From: Bordetella parapertussis
GTDB taxonomy: Bacteria > Pseudomonadota > Gammaproteobacteria > Burkholderiales > SG8-39
DNA length: 5,052 bases
Reading direction: 5' to 3'
Assembly (NCBI GenBank): GCA_945906975.1
Contig: CAMDRY010000259.1
Span: 1 to 5,052 of the forward strand
Shown here: in pieces, positions 1 through 4,909 of the stretch
Layout: every line of letters begins with the position of its first letter
How positions within the stretch are numbered: position 1 is the stretch's first letter
Position numbers and translations under genes: made by a program
The notes under the pieces: generated by a model
The model's database searches: none
The model's input: only the letters and a program-made list of their open reading frames with translations
Told to the model about the DNA's origin: nothing

Positions 1-150
1 GCCAAGCGCGAAAACATTTTCCTTTTTTGCAATGCGGTAGCGATAGCGCCAGAGCTTCGAGCCGCTCGGCATCACTTCGAGATATAGCCCGCCCGCATCG
101 GTCAGCTTGGTAGGCTCTTTTTCGTTGCGAATTTTGCCATCGGTGAGCAT
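1..150 (-). CDS. Tyrosine-type site-specific integrase, N-terminal part (runs off the left edge)
   Basis: The first 50 residues of a phage/island integrase are visible; the remainder lies outside the window. The peptide begins MLTDGKIRNEKEP and continues with KLTDAGGLYLEV, a short SGSKLWRYRYR strand and KKENVFALG. This is the typical DUF4102 (Arm-DNA-bind_3) domain, which binds arm-type att sites in P4-like integrases of prophages and genomic islands. The catalytic domain (R-H-R-Y) would be off the window, so activity cannot be judged. The ATG at 148-150 is supported by an AGGAGG ten bases upstream and by the usual family N-terminus. The gene points away from the other genes, so the element body lies to the left and its end should be close by. 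The promoter region contains repeats that could serve autoregulation. Family assignment is firm; target site and element type are unknown. Confidence 0.9.
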   Translation of the reverse strand, partial: MLTDGKIRNEKEPTKLTDAGGLYLEVMPSGSKLWRYRYRIAKKENVFALG

Positions 151-152
151 GA

Positions 153-192
153 GCGGGTATCCTCCTGTTTTGATACCCGCAATCATACCCGC
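153..192. repeat. Three copies of GCGGGTAT (two direct, one inverted) around the integrase promoter and start
   Basis: On the plus strand, ATACCCGC occurs at 173-180 and 185-192, exactly 12 bp apart, and its inverse GCGGGTAT occurs at 153-160. The inner pair forms a perfect 9-bp inverted repeat (153-161 with 172-180, 10-nt loop). Position over the -10 box, the transcription start and the ribosome binding site suggests an operator, or arm-type sites for the integrase or an excisionase. The repeats are seen directly; the bound protein is not known. Confidence 0.75.
161..166 (-). promoter_or_regulatory. Ribosome binding site of the integrase, in the loop of an inverted repeat
   Basis: The minus strand reads AGGAGG here, ten bases before the integrase ATG. 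All but one base of it lies in the loop between the two arms of a perfect 9-bp inverted repeat (153-161 and 172-180). The start-proximal arm immediately follows and overlaps the SD by one base, so a hairpin in the mRNA leader could modulate access to the site. The motif is seen directly; the regulatory effect is inference. Confidence 0.7.
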
Positions 193-210
193 TTTTTGAC
201 TGGCTTACAA
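182..210 (-). promoter_or_regulatory. Candidate sigma-70 promoter of the integrase
   Basis: On the minus strand, TTGTAA (205-210; four of six matches to TTGACA) and TATGAT (182-187; five of six matches to TATAAT) are separated by exactly 17 bases. Transcription would start near 175, giving a leader of about 25 nt that contains the ribosome binding site. The -10 box overlaps the start of a GCGGGTAT repeat, and the -35 box overlaps a CAACGGA repeat, which suggests that a protein bound to the repeats would control this promoter. Confidence 0.55.
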
Positions 211-224
211 CGGATTGCAACGGA
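208..224. repeat. Pair of CAACGGA direct repeats upstream of the integrase
   Basis: CAACGGA is found at 208-214 and again at 218-224. The 10-bp period places both copies on the same face of the helix. They overlap the -35 box of the candidate integrase promoter. They could be integrase arm-type sites or part of the attachment region; the att core itself cannot be identified without the other end of the element. Confidence 0.6.
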
Positions 225-291
225 CAGCGCCGACGACTATTGTCTATTAATTTACTGTTTTTATTGTGTTTTTATGGCTAGCATTCGGACT

Positions 292-414
292 TTACCGGAT
301 GCTGCCGGACGACAATGCTGCTTGTGTACCATCAGCGGCATAGGCGCCGGCCGTGACGCCCATGGCCAACAGTACGAGTACGGCTGCAGTCACTACGCGT
401 GTGCTCAAGTGCAT
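292..414 (-). CDS. Short secreted reading frame, 40 codons; possibly the cut-off 5' end of a larger gene
   Basis: The frame starts with ATG at 412-414, seven bases after a strong GGAGG, and ends at TAA (292-294). Residues 1-26 form a textbook signal peptide: a short start with one Arg (R6), a hydrophobic core (V12-V20) and an Ala-Tyr-Ala cleavage motif at 24-26, predicting a mature peptide of 14 residues that starts ADGTQAALSSG. A candidate promoter lies just upstream, so the expression signals are complete. The mature part is too short for a normal periplasmic protein, and the stop lies beside the AT-rich edge of the integrated element. The likeliest explanation is a gene truncated by integration, with new sequence supplying the stop; a genuine tiny secreted peptide is the alternative. 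I do not recognise the family. It lies downstream of the VWA gene in the same direction, 135 bp away, but has its own promoter. Confidence 0.6.
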   Translation of the reverse strand: MHLSTRVVTAAVLVLLAMGVTAGAYAADGTQAALSSGSIR

Positions 415-421
415 GGCTATT

Positions 422-426
422 CCTCC
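422..426 (-). promoter_or_regulatory. Strong ribosome binding site of the short secreted frame
   Basis: The minus strand reads GGAGG seven bases before the ATG at 412-414, within GGGAGGA. It is one of the strongest such sites in the window and is the main reason to treat this short frame as real. Confidence 0.7.
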
Positions 427-453
427 CGTTGTGGTTGTGCTTGCTGCAGGAGC

Positions 454-483
454 ATAGTAAGCGCTGTTTTATTGTCGTGGCAA
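454..483 (-). promoter_or_regulatory. Candidate sigma-70 promoter of the short secreted frame
   Basis: On the minus strand, TTGCCA (478-483; five of six matches to the -35 consensus) is followed after 18 bases by TACTAT (454-459; four of six matches to the -10). The predicted start near 447 leaves a leader of about 33 nt with the ribosome binding site correctly placed. The spacer is AT-rich compared with its surroundings. The match is reasonable but unproven. Confidence 0.45.
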
Positions 484-549
484 GTGCATTTTTCCCAGTC
501 ATACGCTGGAAACGTCCGACTGGCGCGGATCTTCAGCCGGGTTCTTCTT

Positions 550-1614
550 TCAGGCGCGGCGGTGAAACCACAAAAAAGACAGTAGCGCGGCGGCAAACAC
601 CAACACGGCAGCAAGCGCGCTGAACAGGGCACTCACCTCGGTTTCGCGCCGCTCGAGTGCGAATTTGGAGTTCAGTTCCTTGTAGACCTTTTGCAGGTCG
701 GCGGCGGTGCCGGCCTGGAAGTATTCGCCGCCGGTGGCCTTGGCCACGGCCTTCAAGGCCTCCTCGTCTAGCCGGGCAAAAAAGGACCAGCCCTCGAAGC
801 CGATGTTGGCACCTTCCTTGGTGCCAAAGCCGACGGTGAAGACACGCACGCCGCGCTCGGCGGCGAGCTTGGCCGCCTCCACCGGGTCGGGGCCGGTGGT
901 GCGCCGCCCGTCCGAGAGCAGCACGATGGCGCCCGAGGTGTAGGAGCCGGGCGGCACCGGTTTGAATTCGCGTTTTTTCGCTTTTACCGCGTCGCCTTTT
1001 TTGGCCAGCGGCGCGGGGCTGTCGCCGTAGCGCGAGAAGGCGCTGCCATAGACCGCCGTCTCGACGTCAAGCCCGTCATCGGGAAAGAGCATGGCCAGCG
1101 ACACGATGAGACCGCTGCCGGTGGCGGTGCCGCGCTGCAATTGGAAGCGGTCGATGGCGGCGAGCATGTCATCGCGTTTTTCGGTGACCGGCTGCACCAC
1201 GGCGGCGGTACCGGCGAAGGACACGATGCCCATGCTTACATTGTCCGGTAGCTCCTGGATGAAGGACTTGGCCGCAGCCTGCATGGCGGTGATGCGGTTG
1301 GGGGCGACGTCGGCCGCCTGCATGCTGCGCGACACGTCCATCGCCATGACCAGCGTGAGATAGTCGGCCGGCAGCGTCACCACGGCGCTGGGGCGGGCGA
1401 TGGCGAGGATGGCGGCGATCATGGCGCTGAGAAACAGCGCCGGGGGCAGGTGGCGGCGCAAACCCTGGCCCGGTCCGAGTGCATCGCGCACCAGCGCGAG
1501 GCTGGCGTAACGCACCGCCGTTTTCTTTTTCCGGCGCAGCGCCCAGGCATAAGCGCCGACCAAGGCCGGGATAAACAGCAGCAGCCACAACAGTTCCGGC
1601 CACAAAAACCGCAT
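550..1614 (-). CDS. Membrane-anchored VWA domain protein, BatA-like
   Basis: This 354-residue protein has two N-terminal membrane segments (about 8-25 and 58-74), a von Willebrand factor A domain (about 86-315) and a C-terminal membrane segment (327-349) ending in HRRA. The metal-binding MIDAS motif is complete: DVSRS (D93, S95, S97), a Thr in RGTATGSG (T163 or T165) and the Asp of LLSDGR (D235). The basic stretch RRKKK (27-31) between the first two segments and the basic tail suggest a periplasmic VWA domain. The family resembles BatA, whose genes often sit with moxR and DUF58 genes; here it is transcribed away from them. A Lys-rich stretch (about 179-225) without clear domain character separates the MIDAS Thr and Asp. 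ATG 1614 is preferred over an in-frame ATG at 1692 because it has GGAG five bases upstream and starts directly before the membrane segment; the extra 26 residues are polar and atypical. Partner and substrate are unknown. Confidence 0.88.
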   Translation of the reverse strand: MRFLWPELLWLLLFIPALVGAYAWALRRKKKTAVRYASLALVRDALGPGQGLRRHLPPALFLSAMIAAILAIARPSAVVTLPADYLTLVMAMDVSRSMQAADVAPNRITAMQAAAKSFIQELPDNVSMGIVSFAGTAAVVQPVTEKRDDMLAAIDRFQLQRGTATGSGLIVSLAMLFPDDGLDVETAVYGSAFSRYGDSPAPLAKKGDAVKAKKREFKPVPPGSYTSGAIVLLSDGRRTTGPDPVEAAKLAAERGVRVFTVGFGTKEGANIGFEGWSFFARLDEEALKAVAKATGGEYFQAGTAADLQKVYKELNSKFALERRETEVSALFSALAAVLVFAAALLSFLWFHRRA

Positions 1615-1619
1615 TGCGT

Positions 1620-1623
1620 CTCC
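1620..1623 (-). promoter_or_regulatory. Ribosome binding site that decides the VWA gene start
   Basis: GGAG on the minus strand lies five bases before the ATG at 1612-1614. It supports this start over the farther in-frame ATG at 1690-1692. Confidence 0.55.
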
Positions 1624-1750
1624 GTCGTCATGCCCGCGCGAACTCGGGTCTGTTTGTCGTCTCGCCTGCAAACGGGGCGGGCCACGATGCATTACTTTAG
1701 CATTGGTGCGGGAGATGTACCGGTTCGCGTATCGTGATACCGTTCATGCC

Positions 1751-1778
1751 TGAACAGCAGGCTTGCGGAACGTATTCT
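1751..1778 (+). promoter_or_regulatory. Weak promoter candidate for the protease-moxR-DUF58 operon
   Basis: TGAACA (1751-1756, four of six matches) and TATTCT (1773-1778, four of six matches) are 16 bases apart. The -35 box overlaps the palindromes at 1742-1762, which would fit repression by a protein bound there. Both boxes are poor matches, so an alternative sigma factor or another position is equally possible. Confidence 0.25.
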
Positions 1779-1820
1779 TAAACCGGCCCCCGAGGCCACT
1801 TTTCGTCGCAATCCCAGAAG

Positions 1821-2771
1821 ATGAAACGCGCAGCTCTTTACAGTCGCACCGACCGGTCGGCCAAATCCGTTGTTCCGGACGCCGCGTCTGCGCCCGCGGC
1901 CGGTTCCGCGCGGCAGGACGCGGCGGCGGGCGCCGCAGCGCCGCCGGGCCGCCTGCGCCGCCTCGCGCAAGGCCACGAACGGGCGCTGCTGTTTTTCGGT
2001 GGCATCGCGCTGGCGCTGGCGGTGGTGCTCGGGCGCGAAGCCGTGCAGACGCCGCCGCGCGAAATCGAACAGCAAGACATCGACGCCGCGGTGCTGCATA
2101 CCATGGAGAACAAGACCCTGCCCTCGCGCGCCGCCAAGGCGGCGGAGCTGGTGCGCCAGTCGGTGGTGCGCGTGCGCGGCTTTGGCGATGTTCCCAAAGA
2201 TCCGAAAAAGCCCAAGGGCGAGACCGAGGAGAAGGAGGTGGGCGTGGGTTCTGGCGTGGTGATACTCGAGAACGGCACCATCCTCACCAACCTGCACGTG
2301 GTCTACGGCATGAAGCGCATCATGCTGACCTTCTCCGACGGCATGGAATCGGAGGCGGTGTTCGTCGCGGCGCAGCCGGAGAACGACCTCGCGGTCATCA
2401 AGGCGAAGAACATTCCCGATGACCTGCCGCCCGCCACCATGGGCTCGACCGCCAAGCTGCGTCCCGGCGACGAAGTGGTGGCGGTGGGGTTTCCGTTTGG
2501 TATCGGCCCCTCGGTATCGGCCGGCGTGGTGTCCGGGCTCAACCGCGGCTTCGAGTCGCCCGAGGGCAAGCGCACGCTCTCCGGACTCATACAGTTTGAT
2601 GCCGCGGCCAACCCGGGCAATTCGGGCGGGCCGCTGGTCACCATGGAGGGCGAGGTGGTAGGCATTGTCACCGCCATCCTCAACCCGACCAAGTCGCGCA
2701 CCTTCATCGGCATAGGCTTTGCCGCGACCATAGAGAGCGCGGGCATGGCCGTCGGCCTGCCGCCGTTCTGA
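1821..2771 (+). CDS. Membrane-anchored trypsin-like serine protease (DegP/HtrA-like, S1C) without a PDZ domain
   Basis: The 316-residue protein has an Ala- and Arg-rich N-terminus (1-54), one membrane segment (about 55-71), a linker, and a trypsin-like domain (about 105-305). The catalytic triad is intact: H159 in TNLHVV, D189 in ENDLAV and S268 in NPGNSGGPL. GVGSGVVI, AVGFPFGIG and FIGIGFA are the usual HtrA/DegP strand motifs. The topology places the protease domain in the periplasm. The protein ends directly after the protease domain, so the PDZ domains of DegP, DegQ and DegS, which recognise substrates and control activity, are absent. ATG 1821 is the first possible start because an in-frame TAA lies at 1779-1781 with no start codon between; the upstream AGAAG abuts the ATG and is a poor ribosome binding site. 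The gene leads an operon with moxR (46-bp gap). It may mature or clear envelope proteins handled by its neighbours; this is inferred from context. Confidence 0.88.
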   Translation: MKRAALYSRTDRSAKSVVPDAASAPAAGSARQDAAAGAAAPPGRLRRLAQGHERALLFFGGIALALAVVLGREAVQTPPREIEQQDIDAAVLHTMENKTLPSRAAKAAELVRQSVVRVRGFGDVPKDPKKPKGETEEKEVGVGSGVVILENGTILTNLHVVYGMKRIMLTFSDGMESEAVFVAAQPENDLAVIKAKNIPDDLPPATMGSTAKLRPGDEVVAVGFPFGIGPSVSAGVVSGLNRGFESPEGKRTLSGLIQFDAAANPGNSGGPLVTMEGEVVGIVTAILNPTKSRTFIGIGFAATIESAGMAVGLPPF

Positions 2772-2772
2772 A

Positions 2773-2803
2773 CCTTCACTTTTCAATCCTTCACTCCTTC
2801 ACT
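2773..2803 (+). repeat. Three copies of CCTTCACT between the protease and moxR genes
   Basis: CCTTCACT occurs at 2773-2780, 2788-2795 and 2796-2803; the last two are in perfect tandem, immediately before the moxR ribosome binding site. The gap is pyrimidine-rich and unlike the flanking genes. No terminator is visible, so the two genes are probably cotranscribed. The repeat may be a replication-slippage product or a binding site. Confidence 0.7.
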
Positions 2804-2804
2804 C

Positions 2805-2809
2805 AAGGA
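2805..2809 (+). promoter_or_regulatory. Ribosome binding site of moxR
   Basis: AAGGA lies eight bases before the ATG at 2818, directly after the CCTTCACT repeats, and confirms this start. Confidence 0.7.
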
Positions 2810-2817
2810 AAACAGAC

Positions 2818-3831
2818 ATGAGCCAAACCCCGACAGGACGCGCCGAAGTCGCCACGCTGATGGAGCAGATCCTCTACGAGGTGAAGCGCGTGGTGGTGGG
2901 GCAGGATCATTTTCTCGAGCGTGTGCTGGTCGCCATCCTGGCGCAGGGCCACCTGCTCGTAGAGGGCGTGCCCGGCCTGGCCAAGACGCTCACCGTCAAC
3001 ACCCTCGCGCGCACCGTGCGCGGCTCGTTCAAGCGCATCCAGTTCACCCCCGACCTCTTGCCCGCCGACCTGATCGGCACGCGCATGTACAACCAGAAGT
3101 CGGGCGAATTCAGCACCGTGCTCGGGCCGGTGTTCTGCAACCTCTTGCTCGCCGATGAGATCAACCGCGCGCCGGCCAAGGTGCAAAGCGCGCTGCTCGA
3201 GGTGATGCAGGAGCGCCAGGTCACCATCGCCGGCGAGACGCATAAGGTGCCCGAGCCCTTTCTGGTGATGGCGACGCAGAATCCGATCGAGACCGAGGGC
3301 ACCTACCCGCTGCCCGAGGCGCAGATCGACCGTTTCATGATGAAGGTGTTGATCGGCTATCCGAGCGAAGAAGAGGAGTTTGTCATCGTTGAGCGCGTCA
3401 CCGGTGTGGCTACGCAGGTGGCCGCAGTCGCCAGCACCGACCAGCTCGCCGCGCTGCAGCGCGAATGCCGCAAGACCTACGTCGACCCGAGCCTGATCCA
3501 GTACGCCGTCAAGCTGGTGTCGGCCACGCGCAGCCCCGAGCGCTGCGACCTGCCGGAGTTGTCGCGCTACATCCAGTTCGGCGCCAGCCCGCGCGCCACC
3601 ATCAACCTCATCGAGGGTGGACGCGCGCTCGCCTTCTTGCGCGGCCGCGGCTATGTGCTGCCAGAAGATGTGACCGACCTGGTACCCGACGTGTTGCGCC
3701 ACCGCCTGGTGCTGTCCTACGAGGCCTTGTCCGACGGGCAGAGCGCCGACGCTCTTATCACGCGCATCATGCAGGCGGTGCCGGTGCCGGACAAACCGCT
3801 CGCCACGCACGTGCAAGCGGCTGCAGGCTGA
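2818..3831 (+). CDS. MoxR-family AAA+ ATPase
   Basis: This 337-residue protein shows all the signatures of an active MoxR AAA+ ATPase: Walker A GVPGLAKT (50-57), Walker B LLLADE (109-114), sensor 1 ATQNPIE (N155), a candidate arginine finger in DRF (R172) and sensor 2 in GASPRA (R259). The stretches FTPDLLPADLIG (76-87) and LLEVMQERQVTI (126-137) are characteristic of the family. The length is normal and there is no signal peptide or membrane segment, so it should be cytoplasmic. MoxR ATPases form rings that act, usually with a VWA partner, in chaperone-like assembly or metal insertion (for example RavA-ViaA, NorQ-NorD, CbbQ-CbbO). Here the immediate partner is the DUF58 product, whose start is 10 bases after this stop, so translation is probably coupled. 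The substrate is unknown. No gene symbol is given because the family has many paralogues. Confidence 0.95.
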   Translation: MSQTPTGRAEVATLMEQILYEVKRVVVGQDHFLERVLVAILAQGHLLVEGVPGLAKTLTVNTLARTVRGSFKRIQFTPDLLPADLIGTRMYNQKSGEFSTVLGPVFCNLLLADEINRAPAKVQSALLEVMQERQVTIAGETHKVPEPFLVMATQNPIETEGTYPLPEAQIDRFMMKVLIGYPSEEEEFVIVERVTGVATQVAAVASTDQLAALQRECRKTYVDPSLIQYAVKLVSATRSPERCDLPELSRYIQFGASPRATINLIEGGRALAFLRGRGYVLPEDVTDLVPDVLRHRLVLSYEALSDGQSADALITRIMQAVPVPDKPLATHVQAAAG

Positions 3832-3834
3832 GGA
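3830..3834 (+). promoter_or_regulatory. Ribosome binding site for the GTG start of the DUF58 gene, overlapping the moxR stop
   Basis: GAGGA overlaps the moxR TGA stop (3829-3831) and is seven bases before GTG 3842. The spacing supports the GTG start and translational coupling between the two genes. Confidence 0.6.
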
Positions 3835-3841
3835 CTGGCGG

Positions 3842-4909
3842 GTGTTCGCACGCCTGGTCAGCCGCTGGCGCGGCCGCAAGGCCGCCAACGAGGCCACCGC
3901 CGGTGCCACTGCGGCCGCCGCTGCCACTGCTGCCGCCGCTGCCACTGCTGCCGCCGGTATGCCGGGGGCGGCAAAGCGCATCGACGCCGAGCGTATCTTG
4001 CGCCGCCTTGAATGGACGGTGATACGCCGCCTTGACGGCCTGTTGCAGGGTGATTACCGCACGCTTTTTCGTGGCTTTGGCATAGACCTCGCCGATTTGC
4101 GCGAATACCAGGCGCACGACGATGTGCGCTACATCGACTGGAATGTCACCGCGCGCCTGCAGGTGCCGCATGTGCGCGAATTCCAGGAAGACCGCGAGGT
4201 CGCCGCCTGGTTTTTGCTCGATCTTTCCGGATCCGTGGATTTCGGCTCGGGCGAGGTGGCCAAGCGCACGTTGTCGTCCGAATTTGTCACCGTGCTGGCG
4301 CGGCTCTTGACGCGCTATGGCAACCGTGTCGGTGCGGTGCTCTATTCCAACGGCACCGATGCGGTCATCCCGGCCAAAAGCGGCCGCCGCCATGTGCTGC
4401 ACCTGCTCGACAGCATGCTGTCGCCGGCGCCCGCGCCCACGACAGCGCGGCCGGGCAAGCAGACCGATTTGTCCGAGCTGTTTAAAAAAGCGCAGCAGGT
4501 GGTCAAGCGCCGTTCGGTGATTTTTGTCGTGTCCGATTTCATCAGCGCGCCGGGCTGGGAGCGCGGCCTCGCGCTGCTCGCGCGCCAGCACGAGGTGGTG
4601 GCGGTGCGCCTGTACGACCCGCTGGAGCAGGCACTGCCCGAGCTGGGGATGATCGTGATGCAGGATGCCGAGACCGGCGAGCAGTTGTTTGTTGACACCG
4701 ACGACGGTGGCTTTCGCCGGCGCTTTGCCAAACTGGCCGCCGAGCGTGAAGAAAAGCTGCGCGCCGCGCTGGCTGCAGCCGGTGTCGATTGCCTTGAACT
4801 GGCGACTGACGACGGTGTGGCCGAAGCCTTGTTGCGCTTCACGCGCCTGCGCAAGCGCCGCAGCCAGCTCGCCGCCGGCGGCGGCATGATCAAGCTGAAG
4901 GGACGCTGA
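3842..4909 (+). CDS. DUF58 domain protein, VWA-like partner of MoxR
   Basis: The 355-residue protein carries the DUF58 signature: LLQGDYRTLFRGFG (67-80) followed by LREYQAHDDVRYIDWN (86-101), then a VWA-like fold with DLSGS at 127-131 and VVSDF at 229-233, which supply the usual Asp and Ser metal ligands. The family is almost always encoded beside moxR, and its members are thought to be ATPase partners or adaptors. No membrane segment is obvious, so a cytoplasmic location is likely. The start is GTG 3842, supported by GAGGA seven bases upstream. ATG 3959 (residue 40) is an alternative that would omit a low-complexity Ala/Thr segment, but I see no good ribosome binding site there. Residues 18-39 form an Ala/Thr/Gly repeat from a DNA tandem repeat, unusual for this family. 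The C-terminus is basic (TRLRKRRSQ, 334-342). The gene ends the visible operon. Confidence 0.93.
   Translation: MFARLVSRWRGRKAANEATAGATAAAAATAAAAATAAAGMPGAAKRIDAERILRRLEWTVIRRLDGLLQGDYRTLFRGFGIDLADLREYQAHDDVRYIDWNVTARLQVPHVREFQEDREVAAWFLLDLSGSVDFGSGEVAKRTLSSEFVTVLARLLTRYGNRVGAVLYSNGTDAVIPAKSGRRHVLHLLDSMLSPAPAPTTARPGKQTDLSELFKKAQQVVKRRSVIFVVSDFISAPGWERGLALLARQHEVVAVRLYDPLEQALPELGMIVMQDAETGEQLFVDTDDGGFRRRFAKLAAEREEKLRAALAAAGVDCLELATDDGVAEALLRFTRLRKRRSQLAAGGGMIKLKGR
3905..3958 (+). repeat. Three tandem 18-bp units inside the DUF58 gene
   Basis: Units start at 3905, 3923 and 3941, each beginning GCCACT and encoding Ala-Thr-Ala-Ala-Ala-Ala (the last ends in Gly). Only a few bases differ between copies. 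The unit is a multiple of three, so copy-number change would keep the frame and only lengthen or shorten the flexible N-terminus. A partial fourth unit (Ala-Thr-Ala-Gly) precedes the array at about 3893. Confidence 0.9.

Larger units (their letters stand above)
1615..1820. promoter_or_regulatory. Divergent intergenic region between the VWA gene and the protease operon
   Basis: These 206 bp must hold the promoters of both transcription units. A cluster of small perfect palindromes lies in the middle: GTATC-GT-GATAC (1729-1740), GTTCA-TGCC-TGAAC (1742-1755) and GCCTG-AACAG-CAGGC (1748-1762); the last two overlap. TACCG also recurs at 1718 and 1738, 20 bp apart. They could be operators for shared regulation. 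I found no convincing promoter for the VWA gene, and none of the palindromes matches a regulator site I can name. Confidence 0.4.

Noticed and set aside
484..515. CCAGTC/GACTGG hairpin as a terminator of the VWA gene
   Set aside because: The stem has only 6 bp with a 17-nt loop and no U-tract in the transcript.
196..585. Plus-strand frame of 129 codons
   Set aside because: It starts at a TTG without a ribosome binding site, crosses the element boundary, runs antisense to the secreted frame and into the VWA gene, and its Cys-rich translation resembles no protein family.
1615..1692. Upstream ATG extending the VWA protein by 26 residues
   Set aside because: The extension is polar and lies before a typical N-terminal membrane segment; GGAG is correctly placed for the ATG at 1614.
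1742..1755. GTTCA-TGCC-TGAAC as a LexA box
   Set aside because: The half-site order and spacing match neither the proteobacterial CTGT-N8-ACAG, the Gram-positive GAAC-N4-GTTC, nor the alphaproteobacterial direct repeat.
1692..2786. Long minus-strand frame opposite the protease gene
   Set aside because: It is a high-GC antisense shadow. Its translation is His/Arg/Gly-rich, while the opposite strand encodes an intact catalytic triad.
2803..3981. Minus-strand frame of 392 codons opposite moxR
   Set aside because: It is an antisense shadow with a low-complexity Ala/Val start formed by the repeats of the DUF58 gene; the plus strand has clear AAA+ motifs.
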